A DNA stretch of 64,000 bases from Lachnospiraceae bacterium (GTDB taxonomy: Bacteria; Bacillota; Clostridia; Lachnospirales; Lachnospiraceae). The notes under the pieces are model-generated. The model worked only from the letters and a program-made list of their open reading frames with translations. It ran no database searches and was not told the DNA's origin. Of this stretch, positions 18,564 to 27,575 are shown piece after piece. How positions within the stretch are numbered: position 1 is the first letter of the stretch; each line of letters begins with the position of its first letter. The translations under genes were made by a program, and so were the position numbers. Location: the NCBI GenBank assembly GCA_017469945.1, contig JAFUFI010000002.1, forward strand, positions 124,001-188,000. The letters are read 5' to 3'.

Positions 18564-18590
18564 TTGATATGTCGCTTTTTTTGCTATAAT
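18564..18590 (+). promoter_or_regulatory. Putative promoter of hybrid kinase gene
   Basis: TTGATA and TATAAT separated by 15 bases, about 57 bases ahead of the chosen ATG. Confidence 0.4.
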
Positions 18591-18647
18591 TATAAAGATA
18601 TTCGGGGGATCAATTTGCTTTTTGCGGATCAGAAAGGGGTTCCGGAT

Positions 18648-21600
18648 ATGAAAGTAAATAACAAAAAAGAGATAAGAGAAATCCTGCGCGCCGAAAAAAT
18701 GAAAAATAAAATAGAGCGCAGATCACGTTTCCGCTGGGTTTGGCTCAATGTTCTGGAACACTTTAGATGGGATACCCTTGATAAAGACCAGCGTATAGGA
18801 AGGGTGTTCAGAGATTTCTATGTGCTGCTTTCCGCAGCCTTGTCTATTACGCTGTATTATTATTGCTTTGTTGTCGGACAAAATAACATGATTTTGTCCA
18901 TGGTTCTTTTTTCTGTTTATCTTATTCCTTTTGCTTTTTGTACTATTCTCTATGGGTTCGGAAGTTCCATAGTCAGCTTTTCCCTTATACTTATCGGCGG
19001 TCTTGTGATTGCACCGAGCAATGTTTACCTGCTTTTTCTCCATCTTATCACTCTTTATGCTGTATGGAATCTTCGAGCGAACAAAAGATGCGTTACCGCT
19101 AAAAGTGCGATACTGTCCTCCCTTGTAGTAGGACTTATTCTATCCGCCGTATACTATGTTGTGTTTGTTATGGTAAGCCAGGCAGTCTTTATGATATTCG
19201 ATCCAAGATCTGCGCTTATGCATCTTGCGGCAGTATTTCCCCAGGCGGCGCTTATATGTTTTCTGATGTACTTATACTGGAACAAGATGTCCGAAAAGGC
19301 TTTAAAGAGGCTTGGAATTAATGCAAAAGACTTTTCTTTCAGAGAAAACATAAGGGAGTTTAAAAAGAATCAAAGAGCGGCTGGTCTTAGCGAGAAGCTG
19401 TTTATGGTGCTTCTGGTTGAAGCGATATTCCTTGGTATTTTTGCAGCAGCTTTCGCAAACAGCCTGCTGCCGGGAATGATGCAAAAGGGTTCCGCCCCTG
19501 ATGATGTAACGCAGGAAATCATGGAAGAGGGCGAGGATCTTTCCTCGGAAACTTCTTTGAAGAACATGGTGGAAAATATCAATGTTTTTATCGGGGATAT
19601 TGGATTTGAAGATACTTATTCCGCGGCTAAGATAGACAAATCCGCTGAGAAGTTTACATTCAGTTCCCAGGCTGTTGCCTTTGACTTAAAGCTTATAATG
19701 ATGCTTTTGTGTATCATCCACCCCATTGTATATCTTGCAAATCTTCTTGGAAGGATAATCTTTACCGAGCCTATAGAAAAGATGACCGGGGTTATGAAGG
19801 GGTTTGACGAAAACCCGGAAAGCAGGATACTTGTCGGGAAGAAACTGGCCGGGCTCGGAATACATACCGGAGACGAGATAGAGGAGCTGTACGGTGCGCT
19901 GTATGAAACCGTTGGTGAGTTGAACACCTATATCGACAAGATAAAAGAGGAGCAGAAACTGCGGGAGGATCTGCGGGTGGCAAAGGCTGCCAGTGAGGCC
20001 AAATCGAGTTTTCTCTCCAATGTATCCCATGAGATCAGGACCCCCATAAACGCTGTTCTTGGAATGGATGAGATGATCCTCAGAGAGAGCAATGAAAAGC
20101 ACATAAAAAAGTACGCCATGGATATCAAGAATTCCGGAAAGACTTTGCTTGCTCTGATAAACGATCTGCTTGATTTTTCAAAGATAGAAGCGGGCAAGAT
20201 GGAGATCATTCCCGTGGAGTACGAGCTCAGTTCTGTTATAAACGACCTTATCAATATGGTCTCTTCAAAGGCATCCGAAAAGGGGCTGGAGCTTAAGGTC
20301 GATGTTGACAGAAATATCCCGCATGTCCTTTTTGGAGACGAAATAAGAGTCAAACAATGTATCCTGAATATATTGAACAATGCAGTTAAATATACCCAAA
20401 AGGGAAGAGTTACTATGAGCTTTACCTACAGAGAGCTTTCTGCAGATGAGATAGCGCTGAGAGTCAGGGTAGAAGATACGGGTATAGGAATAAAGCAAGA
20501 GGACTTAAGCAAGCTGTATTCTCCTTTTGAAAGAATAGAGGAGTCAAGAAACCGGACCATAGAGGGAACCGGTCTCGGTATGAGTATAGTAAAGCAGCTT
20601 CTTGATATGATGGGAAGCAGACTTGAGGTAAAGAGCGTATACGGCGAGGGCAGTGATTTTTCCTTTGAGATAATCCAAAAGGTTGTCAGCAAAGAGCCTA
20701 TCGGTGATTTCAATGAGACATATATGAAATCTCTGGAGAGTATGTCAGAGTATAGAAGTAAGTTTATCGCTCCGGACGGAAGGATTCTCGTGGTTGACGA
20801 TACACCAATGAACCTGACTGTTGTCAAAGGACTTCTTAAAGAGACTTTGCTAAGGATAGATACGGCACAAAGCGGAGCGGAAGCCATTGAAAAGGTGAAG
20901 GAAGCAAAATACGATATCATCTTTATGGATCAGCGGATGCCCGAGATGGACGGAACCGAAACTCTGCAGAAAATGAAGCAGATGGGAGAGGAGAACAAAA
21001 GTAAGGACAGCCCGGTGATCATACTTACCGCAAATGTGGTATCCGGGGCAAGAGAGAGCTTTATAAAAGCCGGATTTGACGATTATCTGAGTAAACCGAT
21101 CGATACTAATAAGATGGAAAGTATGATAGCTAAGTATCTTCCTGACGAAAAGCTTCTTTCACCCGATCCGGAGACAGAGGAGGCATCCGGGAAAGAAATC
21201 CCGGAAAAAGAAGAGACCGAGCTTGAAAAGTTCTATAAAAACTCGGAAAATCTTGATTATAAGGCGGGTATAGCCGGGTGCATGAATGAGGATATACTTA
21301 AAGAGGCACTTCATGACTTTTACGTTGCCCTTAAGGACGGACCGGATACGATAGAAAGCCTTTGGAAAAAAGGCGATTTGGAAAACTACTCTATCAAGGT
21401 TCACGCCCTTAAGAGCTCATCAAGGATAATCGGTGCCACGGCCTTATCGGAACAGGCTGCGTTCCTTGAAAAATGCTCGGATGAAAGAGATACCGGGAAG
21501 ATAGATGAACTGACGCCGAAGCTTTTAGAGCTTTACAGGTCATACGGAGAAGCTTTGTCCAAGATGTTTGACGGGGATGATGACAGCAGTCTTCCTCTTA

Positions 21601-21794
21601 TAGAAAAGGAGGAGCTTCTTGGAGGATATGAGGCCGTCAAAGAAGCGGTAAGCGCCTTTGACTTCGATACGGCGGATGCTGTTATCGGTATGCTTAAGGC
21701 TTACAGAATACCCGGGGAAGAAAAAGAAAGATTTGAACTTCTTTGCGATAGAGTAACAGCACTTGACAGAGATAGAATCTTGGAAATACTATAG
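18648..21794 (+). CDS. Hybrid sensor histidine kinase with receiver and Hpt domains
   Basis: 1048 residues from the ATG at 18648 (RBS AAAGGGG at 18632-18638); an upstream TTG in frame is unlikely. The N-terminal half has a cytoplasmic basic start, about six membrane helices (residues 50-215), another at about 240-270 and one at about 350-370. Then come a HAMP-like linker, HisKA with SHEIRT (His461), HATPase_c (NILNNAVKYT, DTGIGIK, GTGLGMS), a receiver with phospho-acceptor Asp761 in FMDQRMPEMDG, and an Hpt domain (His919 in VHALKSSSR) with a helical tail of about 80 residues. It lacks an extracellular sensor, so the signal is probably membrane-borne or intracellular. The neighbouring double receiver protein at 21819 may be its partner. 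Confidence 0.93.
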   Translation: MKVNNKKEIREILRAEKMKNKIERRSRFRWVWLNVLEHFRWDTLDKDQRIGRVFRDFYVLLSAALSITLYYYCFVVGQNNMILSMVLFSVYLIPFAFCTILYGFGSSIVSFSLILIGGLVIAPSNVYLLFLHLITLYAVWNLRANKRCVTAKSAILSSLVVGLILSAVYYVVFVMVSQAVFMIFDPRSALMHLAAVFPQAALICFLMYLYWNKMSEKALKRLGINAKDFSFRENIREFKKNQRAAGLSEKLFMVLLVEAIFLGIFAAAFANSLLPGMMQKGSAPDDVTQEIMEEGEDLSSETSLKNMVENINVFIGDIGFEDTYSAAKIDKSAEKFTFSSQAVAFDLKLIMMLLCIIHPIVYLANLLGRIIFTEPIEKMTGVMKGFDENPESRILVGKKLAGLGIHTGDEIEELYGALYETVGELNTYIDKIKEEQKLREDLRVAKAASEAKSSFLSNVSHEIRTPINAVLGMDEMILRESNEKHIKKYAMDIKNSGKTLLALINDLLDFSKIEAGKMEIIPVEYELSSVINDLINMVSSKASEKGLELKVDVDRNIPHVLFGDEIRVKQCILNILNNAVKYTQKGRVTMSFTYRELSADEIALRVRVEDTGIGIKQEDLSKLYSPFERIEESRNRTIEGTGLGMSIVKQLLDMMGSRLEVKSVYGEGSDFSFEIIQKVVSKEPIGDFNETYMKSLESMSEYRSKFIAPDGRILVVDDTPMNLTVVKGLLKETLLRIDTAQSGAEAIEKVKEAKYDIIFMDQRMPEMDGTETLQKMKQMGEENKSKDSPVIILTANVVSGARESFIKAGFDDYLSKPIDTNKMESMIAKYLPDEKLLSPDPETEEASGKEIPEKEETELEKFYKNSENLDYKAGIAGCMNEDILKEALHDFYVALKDGPDTIESLWKKGDLENYSIKVHALKSSSRIIGATALSEQAAFLEKCSDERDTGKIDELTPKLLELYRSYGEALSKMFDGDDDSSLPLIEKEELLGGYEAVKEAVSAFDFDTADAVIGMLKAYRIPGEEKERFELLCDRVTALDRDRILEIL

Positions 21795-21818
21795 AGCAAA
21801 GAGTTGAAAGGATAGATC

Positions 21819-22571
21819 ATGGATAAAAAAGTTATCATCGCTGCAAGTAACGAAGGATTTATGGTAAATGCCATAATGAACGGGCTTAAAAGTGAAGGCT
21901 ATGAGACTGTGCTTTGCGAGGCAAAGATCAATAAACTCACACAGGCCGGAACGGATTATAAACTCGCGGTACTGTATCTTGATTCGGACATAGCAAAGGC
22001 TACGGATCTGCTGGTCTTTATAAGAGATCATGTGCTTGAAAATGAGATAAATCTTTTCCTTGTGGGAAGCCAGGAGGAGATAGAAGAAACCACCAGAGTA
22101 CTTACCGGAGAGTTTATTACCGATATACTTGTAAGACCGCTAAACGTCAAGGACCTCGCGGCTAAGCTGGATAAGGCTGTGGAGAAGGGAAATATCGCCG
22201 AGGCAAAAAAGAGGATACTGGTAGTCGACGACGACCCTACCATGCTTCGAATGATCAAGACCCTTCTTTCCGAAAAATACAGCGTATTCATGGCAAATTC
22301 GGGTATGAATGCCATCACATTTCTTGCCACGAACGAGGTTGATCTCATACTTCTTGACTATGAGATGCCTGTCATATCGGGAGCAAAAGTCCTTGAGATG
22401 ATAAGAAGCGAGGTTAAGACCGAGAGTATTCCCGTTATGTTCCTTACGGGAAAGAATGATAAAGAAAGTGTTATGAATGTACTTGCCTTAAAGCCGGAAA
22501 AGTATCTGCTTAAAACCATGGCTCCGGGAGAGTGGATAAAGAATATTGACGAGTTTTTTGACAGGAAATAA
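21819..22571 (+). CDS. Double-receiver response regulator without output domain
   Basis: 250 residues: residues 1-115 look like a receiver fold but lack the acidic pocket (degenerate), and residues about 128-245 form a full receiver with VVDDDPTM, acceptor Asp in LILLDYEMP and the Lys in LLKTMAP. No DNA-binding or enzyme domain is present, so it probably relays phosphate or acts through protein contact. It lies 24 bases after the hybrid kinase and ends before a strong terminator, so the two form an operon. Confidence 0.88.
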   Translation: MDKKVIIAASNEGFMVNAIMNGLKSEGYETVLCEAKINKLTQAGTDYKLAVLYLDSDIAKATDLLVFIRDHVLENEINLFLVGSQEEIEETTRVLTGEFITDILVRPLNVKDLAAKLDKAVEKGNIAEAKKRILVVDDDPTMLRMIKTLLSEKYSVFMANSGMNAITFLATNEVDLILLDYEMPVISGAKVLEMIRSEVKTESIPVMFLTGKNDKESVMNVLALKPEKYLLKTMAPGEWIKNIDEFFDRK

Positions 22572-22597
22572 AGCTTTGATAAATGTACAAATTAAAG

Positions 22598-22630
22598 AAG
22601 CGGGGATTTCAAAAAAAGAAATCCCCGCTT
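22598..22630 (+). terminator. Intrinsic terminator
   Basis: 13-bp perfect stem (AAGCGGGGATTTC) around seven A, followed by a T-rich stretch. Ends the kinase-regulator operon. Confidence 0.9.
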
Positions 22631-22642
22631 TATATATCTTCC

Positions 22643-22671
22643 TTGACTTTAGGGAGCGATTTACCTAAAAT
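22643..22671 (+). promoter_or_regulatory. rex operon promoter
   Basis: TTGACT (22643-22648) and TAAAAT (22666-22671) at 17 bases. The Rex operator begins six bases downstream. Confidence 0.65.
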
Positions 22672-22676
22672 ATAGA

Positions 22677-22694
22677 TTGGTAATTTTGTAACAA
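22677..22694. promoter_or_regulatory. rex: Rex operator
   Basis: TTGGTAATTTTGTAACAA matches the Rex consensus TTGTTAANNNNTTAACAA closely and overlaps the probable transcription start of rex, which indicates NADH/NAD-responsive autorepression. Confidence 0.75.
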
Positions 22695-22718
22695 TCTATC
22701 GTTTGGAGGTTGTATATT

Positions 22719-23363
22719 TTGCAGAATAAAGGAATTTCACAGGCGGTTATCGGCCGTTTGCCCAGATATTTACGTTATCTTGGAGATCTTAGAGAAAACG
22801 GAGTAGAGCGTGTATCCAGCCAGGAGCTTTCGGCTCTGATGAGGGTTACCGCTTCCCAGATCCGCCAGGATTTTAACAATTTCGGAGGCTTCGGACAGCA
22901 GGGATACGGATACAATGTTGACTATCTCTATACCGAGATCAGCAAGATCCTCGGCCTTGACCATGAACACAGCTTCATCATCATCGGCGCCGGAAACCTT
23001 GGAAGAGCCCTTGGAAACTATCTTAATTTCGAGAGAAGGGGCTTTATTTTCAAAGGTATCTTCGATATGAATCCGGAGCTCGAAGGAATAGAAGTCAGAG
23101 GCGTAAAGATCCGCAGAATAGAAGAGCTTGAGGGCTTTTTAAAGGAAAATCCCGTTGAGATCGCGGTTCTTACTATCCCTAAGACGGGGGCCGTAGGACT
23201 TGTTGATATGCTTGTTTCAAACGGGATCAGAGGTATCTGGAACTTTGCGCATGTTGACCTTGATGTACCTAAGGGAGTACAAGTCGAGAACGTACATCTG
23301 TCTGACAGTCTTATGAAGCTTTCCTACAACATCAGCCGCTACAACGGTTCCAAGAAAAAGTAA
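22719..23363 (+). CDS. rex: Redox-sensing transcriptional repressor Rex
   Basis: 214 residues from a TTG start at 22719, chosen because GGAGG (22705-22709) stands nine bases before it; the in-frame TTG at 22710 would touch the RBS. N-terminal winged helix (SQELSALMRVTASQIRQDFNNFG) and C-terminal Rossmann domain with the NADH-binding GAGNLGRALG. Rex represses fermentation and NADH-reoxidation genes when NADH is low. First gene of an operon with a coiled-coil protein and alr. Confidence 0.96.
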   Translation: MQNKGISQAVIGRLPRYLRYLGDLRENGVERVSSQELSALMRVTASQIRQDFNNFGGFGQQGYGYNVDYLYTEISKILGLDHEHSFIIIGAGNLGRALGNYLNFERRGFIFKGIFDMNPELEGIEVRGVKIRRIEELEGFLKENPVEIAVLTIPKTGAVGLVDMLVSNGIRGIWNFAHVDLDVPKGVQVENVHLSDSLMKLSYNISRYNGSKKK

Positions 23364-23383
23364 TCGGCTTTAAGGGGTACGCT

Positions 23384-24064
23384 ATGGGTAACAGATCGGG
23401 GAAAGATAAAGAAAATTCATTTAAAGATTCTCTGGTGGGCAGGGATATTCCCGTTTTAACCCTTGACAATAAATGGTACAAGCTTCTTGACGAGGTCGGA
23501 AGGGCGAATGTCAAGCCTCTTGAGGATGAGCTCAACGAGCTTTTAAAGCGCCAGGGCAAGGTTAATTCGGAGACAAAGGAAATAAAAAAGCTTAAAAAGC
23601 GCCTTATGGAAGAGATCGTTTCCCTTGTGGACGAATCCTCCGGCGGGAACTCCGATTCCGAGAAAAAGATTCAGGACAACAAGCGCCTTGTGGAGGACTG
23701 TAACCGTAAGCTTGATGAGTACGAGGACGAGATCGTAGATCTCCCAAAGCAGATAGCGGATGTCAACAAAAAGCTGATGCTTCTTACTATGGAGCATTGC
23801 TACGAGACGATGCAGGACAATACCGACGATATTGAAGAGCTTGACGAGTGGCTTACGGGAGTACGTATCGAGCTTAAAAAGAATCTTATCCGTAAGCAGG
23901 AAAAGGAAGCCAAGAACCACCAGATATACTCTTATATGCATGATATTTTCGGACCCGAGGTTGTGGAAGTATTTGACTTAAGGTATAATCCTGAGGAACA
24001 TCACCCCATCCCCAAGGCTGAGCTTGAGAAAAAGAAAGCCGAAAGCGAAGATAAAAAAGAATAG
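23384..24064 (+). CDS. Conserved coiled-coil protein of unknown function
   Basis: 226 residues, soluble and highly charged. Residues about 45-145 contain several Lys/Glu/Leu-rich helices likely to form coiled coils, and the tail is Lys/Glu-rich. A central IYSYMHDIFGPEVVEVFDL segment is the most distinctive. No known domain is recognised. It lies 20 bases after rex and 23 before alr, so it is part of their operon. Confidence 0.8.
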   Translation: MGNRSGKDKENSFKDSLVGRDIPVLTLDNKWYKLLDEVGRANVKPLEDELNELLKRQGKVNSETKEIKKLKKRLMEEIVSLVDESSGGNSDSEKKIQDNKRLVEDCNRKLDEYEDEIVDLPKQIADVNKKLMLLTMEHCYETMQDNTDDIEELDEWLTGVRIELKKNLIRKQEKEAKNHQIYSYMHDIFGPEVVEVFDLRYNPEEHHPIPKAELEKKKAESEDKKE

Positions 24065-24087
24065 AACAGAAGTAAGGAATTAACCTT

Positions 24088-25362
24088 ATGGACATAGAAA
24101 ATATAGGAAATTTAAAAGATAAATCAAATAATCAAAATATAATAAAAAGCGTCCCTTTTAACGAGGAGCAGTTTGCATCTAAGCTTACTGACCTTGCAAG
24201 AGGATACGCGGTTATAAATCTTGACGCGGTTGAGAGCAATATGGAGTCTATGCATAAAGCTCTTAATCCCGGTACAAAGATGCTTGGCGTTATCAAGACA
24301 AACGCCTACGGACACGGCGCCGTACAGATAGGCAGGGTGCTTGAAGGTCTCTCCTATGTGGAAGGTTACGCGGTTGCTTCTGCTGAGGAGGCATTAGAGC
24401 TGCGCGCTGCCGGACTTAAAAAGACGATCCTTGTTTTGGGATATACTTTCCCTTACAGCTTTGAAGAGCTGGTTAAAAACGATATAAGCCCTGCGGTATT
24501 TAGAAAAGACAGTCTTGACGGGCTTTGCGAGGCATGCAGAAAAGTAGGAAAGAAGCTTAAGGTACACATAAAGGTCGACACCGGAATGGGAAGGATAGGA
24601 ATCTTCCCCGATGATGAAGGCCTTGAGTTTGTGAGGGATGTTTTATCAAGAGATGAGCTTGAGCTTACCGGAATCTTTACCCATTTTGCTAAGGCTGACG
24701 AGTTTGACAAGACAAATGTTAAGGGACAGATTTCCTGCTTTAAGGCTTTTTGCGAGAGAATCGAAAAGGAGCTTGGCTACAGAGTTCCTATAAGACACTG
24801 CTCTAACAGCGCGGGAATCCTGGAGCTTAAGGAAGCCAATATGGATATGGTCAGGGCCGGCATTACTATGTACGGAATGATGCCCTCGGACGAAGTAACC
24901 GTTGGCGATATCGACCTTACGGCGGTTATGTCCCTTCACAGCCATATTTCGTTTATAAAGACTCTCCACAAGGGACAGAGCGTAAGCTACGGAGGCCTTT
25001 ATACGGCGACTAAGGATACGAAGGTTGCCACCGTTCCTTTGGGATACGGCGACGGTTATCCCAGAATGCTTACCGGAAAGGGAAGTGTACTTATAAGAGG
25101 CAAAAGATGCCCTATCATCGGACGTATCTGCATGGACCAGTTTATGGTGGATGTATCGGAATTACCCGAAGTTTGCTGCGGAGACAGTGTTGTTCTTTTG
25201 GGAAGACAGGGCGATGAATGCATAACCGCCGAAGAGATCGGAAATCTTTCCGGAAGATTTAATTATGAATTTGTTTGTCTTATTACAGACAGACTCCCCA
25301 GAGTTTATTTAAAGGATGGCGCTGTGTTTAAGTCAAAAGTTTACAGATTAGATGTCGAATGA
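24088..25362 (+). CDS. alr: Alanine racemase
   Basis: 424 residues. PLP enzyme interconverting L- and D-alanine for peptidoglycan. The PLP-lysine region is VIKTNAYGHGAV (about residue 70), the catalytic Tyr region is VSYGGLYTA near 300, and CMDQFMVDVS is conserved. The first 40 residues are an Asn/Lys-rich extension beyond the usual family start; an alternative start could lie within it, but the ATG at 24088 follows AAGGAA. Confidence 0.96.
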   Translation: MDIENIGNLKDKSNNQNIIKSVPFNEEQFASKLTDLARGYAVINLDAVESNMESMHKALNPGTKMLGVIKTNAYGHGAVQIGRVLEGLSYVEGYAVASAEEALELRAAGLKKTILVLGYTFPYSFEELVKNDISPAVFRKDSLDGLCEACRKVGKKLKVHIKVDTGMGRIGIFPDDEGLEFVRDVLSRDELELTGIFTHFAKADEFDKTNVKGQISCFKAFCERIEKELGYRVPIRHCSNSAGILELKEANMDMVRAGITMYGMMPSDEVTVGDIDLTAVMSLHSHISFIKTLHKGQSVSYGGLYTATKDTKVATVPLGYGDGYPRMLTGKGSVLIRGKRCPIIGRICMDQFMVDVSELPEVCCGDSVVLLGRQGDECITAEEIGNLSGRFNYEFVCLITDRLPRVYLKDGAVFKSKVYRLDVE

Positions 25363-25376
25363 TATGATTCGACATC
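25351..25376 (+). terminator. Hairpin overlapping the alr stop codon
   Basis: A perfect 10-bp stem GATGTCGAAT/ATTCGACATC encloses the TGA stop. No T tract follows, so termination or mRNA stability are both possible. Confidence 0.4.
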
Positions 25377-25483
25377 AAACGATGTACATATTTTTGATAT
25401 AAAAACAACAAATGTGATATCATTTAATTATTCTTTTAAATATAATAACCGACGAAAAGAATACATATTTCTTTTTCATCTTC

Positions 25484-26230
25484 CTATATTGAGGGGTGGG
25501 ATGTATTTCGGTACTGGGCCGGGGTACATCCCATTTCTTCCTTAAAGCATTTGATAAAATGGCTTTGAGATGAGAAATGCAGATATTCGGCGATCTCCGA
25601 GGCTGAATAATCCGAGAATTCCAGCATATTGGCTGCGGCCTTTACTCTGGTGATACGGATATAGTGACCGAGGGATATGCCGGTATTTTTTTTGAAAAGC
25701 TTCGAGAGATAGCTTCTGTTTATATTTAATTCATCCGCAACGGATTCCACGTTGATCTCCTCCGTATAGTGACTTCCTACATAGTTCATAGCCTGAGCGG
25801 TCTGGAGAGAGTATACGTTTTTCTTGGGGAGAGCTGCCATATGCTTTGTAAAGTCTATAAGCATCTGACCGTGGAGAGAGATGATATCGTCGGCTCCCGA
25901 CATCTGGTCCATCTTGTAGATATATACGTCGCTTAAGGTATAAGCCACCTCGGGGTCGAGGCCGCTTTTAATGCAGTATCTTGTTACGAGGGCGGTTGAA
26001 ATGGCAACATGGTACTTGATATTACGGATTGGATCGTCGGAGAGGTGGCCGAATATCCTGTCCTCATATGCGTTTTTTTCTACCGGCGCAAGGGCTATCT
26101 GCGTTACGGCTTCGATATTTCCTTCTGCTATAAGGTCGTAGAAACGTATTTCGTTTTTATAATCTATATGGGTCTCGTTGTTTTCGAGTCTTTTTAAGAG
26201 CTGGTCGGTAAATTCGCGATTATAAGCCAT
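25484..26230 (-). CDS. AraC-family transcriptional regulator
   Basis: 248 residues. The C-terminal 100 residues hold the paired helix-turn-helix of AraC/XylS (VADELNINRSYLSKLFKKNTG and ASEIAEYLHFSSQSHFIKCFKE). The N-terminal part is helical and lacks a cupin signature. Divergent from the GH5 gene, with the shared 198-bp gap holding its promoter, so control of that gene is likely but not shown. Confidence 0.92.
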   Translation of the reverse strand: MAYNREFTDQLLKRLENNETHIDYKNEIRFYDLIAEGNIEAVTQIALAPVEKNAYEDRIFGHLSDDPIRNIKYHVAISTALVTRYCIKSGLDPEVAYTLSDVYIYKMDQMSGADDIISLHGQMLIDFTKHMAALPKKNVYSLQTAQAMNYVGSHYTEEINVESVADELNINRSYLSKLFKKNTGISLGHYIRITRVKAAANMLEFSDYSASEIAEYLHFSSQSHFIKCFKEEMGCTPAQYRNTSHPSI

Positions 26231-26274
26231 TTTTATATCCTCTGGTTATTTCAGCATTTTTGTCAGATACAAAC

Positions 26275-26303
26275 AATATAACACTTATTTGCTATTTCGG
26301 CAA
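26275..26303 (-). promoter_or_regulatory. Promoter of the araC-type gene
   Basis: On the minus strand TTGCCG and TATATT with a 17-base spacer. Inverted copies of an ACTTATTT motif lie in the same gap (about 26283 and 26350) and could be regulator sites. Confidence 0.5.
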
Positions 26304-26428
26304 CGAATGTTATATGCTTACAAAACAGATCTATATTAAAATCGTATACGAAATAAGTATATGGCTTGCAAAAGGATACGAGTTTTGCTTAAATTTGTCG
26401 GCTTTGCCGATTACTTACGGAGGTTTTT

Positions 26429-27463
26429 ATGGTTAAAAAGTTGGAAGGATATGTTAAGGGAATCGACCTCGGGGGCTGGCTTTCACAGTGCAACCACACA
26501 AAGGAAAGATACGATAATTTTATTACCGAGAAGGATTTTGAGACCGTTGCCGCATGGGGTGCGGATCATGTCAGAATCCCGGTTGATTACGACCTTGTTG
26601 AGGATGAAAAGGGAAACTATAAAGAGGACGGGTTTAAATACATCGACAAAGCTGTAATCTGGTGCGGAAAGTACGGACTTAATATGGTGCTCGATCTTCA
26701 CAAAACCTTTGGTTATTCCTTTGATGACGGGGAAGGAGAGAGCGGATTTTTCTTTAATGAAGTGTACCAGGAGCGATTCTACAGGCTTTGGGAAGAGTTT
26801 GCAAAGAGATATTCAAAGTATGAAAACAGGCTGGTATTTGAGCTTTTAAACGAGGTTACGGATCAGTCTTATTCGGATACCTGGAACAGAGTTTCAACCG
26901 AGTGCATAAGGCGTATAAGAGCTATAGCACCTACGGTAAAGATCCTGCTCGGAGGTTACTGGAACAATTCGGGAGACGCGCTTAAGGATCTTGCGGCTCC
27001 TTTTGATGAAAACATCGTTTATAATTTCCACTGCTACGATCCGATGATCTTTACTCATCAGGGTGCACACTGGGTTAAGGGACTTCCTTTAGACCTTAGG
27101 GTTGGTATTAATATGACCCTCGGCGAGATGAAGGATACGATTGAAAAGAAGGCTCCCGCTATACTTGAGATGATGCACATTCCCTCATCACCCGATAAAA
27201 AAGTTGATGCCGAGTACTTTATAAAGAGATTTGAAGAGCCCGTAAGGATCGCAAACGAGAGGGGCACAGCTCTTTACTGCGGCGAGTACGGAGTTATCGA
27301 TGTGGCAAAGCCATGCGACGTACTTGAGTGGTACAAGGCTATAAACGCCGCATTTGAGCATTACGGCATAGGACGCGCCACATGGTCCTATAAGGAGATG
27401 AATTTCGGACTTACAAGAAGCGAAATAGACGGAGTAAGAGAAGAAATCCTTAAGTACATTTAG
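26429..27463 (+). CDS. Glycoside hydrolase family 5, intracellular
   Basis: 344 residues with no signal peptide. The (beta/alpha)8 cellulase fold is shown by GIDLGGWLS at the start, VRIPVDY, DLHKTFGY, the acid/base Glu in FELLNEV (about residue 139) and the nucleophile Glu in CGEYGV (about 290). Probable substrates are beta-1,4 or beta-1,3 oligosaccharides taken into the cell. RBS ACGGAGG. An AraC regulator is divergent. Confidence 0.9.
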   Translation: MVKKLEGYVKGIDLGGWLSQCNHTKERYDNFITEKDFETVAAWGADHVRIPVDYDLVEDEKGNYKEDGFKYIDKAVIWCGKYGLNMVLDLHKTFGYSFDDGEGESGFFFNEVYQERFYRLWEEFAKRYSKYENRLVFELLNEVTDQSYSDTWNRVSTECIRRIRAIAPTVKILLGGYWNNSGDALKDLAAPFDENIVYNFHCYDPMIFTHQGAHWVKGLPLDLRVGINMTLGEMKDTIEKKAPAILEMMHIPSSPDKKVDAEYFIKRFEEPVRIANERGTALYCGEYGVIDVAKPCDVLEWYKAINAAFEHYGIGRATWSYKEMNFGLTRSEIDGVREEILKYI

Positions 27464-27486
27464 TTTACGACTTCTATATATTCTTT

Positions 27487-27515
27487 TTGTACAAATAAGC
27501 GCTTTGTGATATAAT
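27487..27515 (+). promoter_or_regulatory. Promoter of TRAP-lipoprotein/kinase operon
   Basis: TTGTAC and TATAAT at 17 bases with an extended TG -10 (TGATATAAT). 61 bases before the chosen start. Confidence 0.65.
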
Positions 27516-27575
27516 TAGTTAAGCTTTTTGGTTTTATGTTTGCTGCTCTATATTTTACTATCGGAGGTGAACTGC

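Noticed and set aside
18537..18647. N-terminal extension of the hybrid kinase from an upstream TTG
   Set aside because: It would overlap the promoter region; the ATG at 18648 has a good RBS and starts a normal basic N-terminus.
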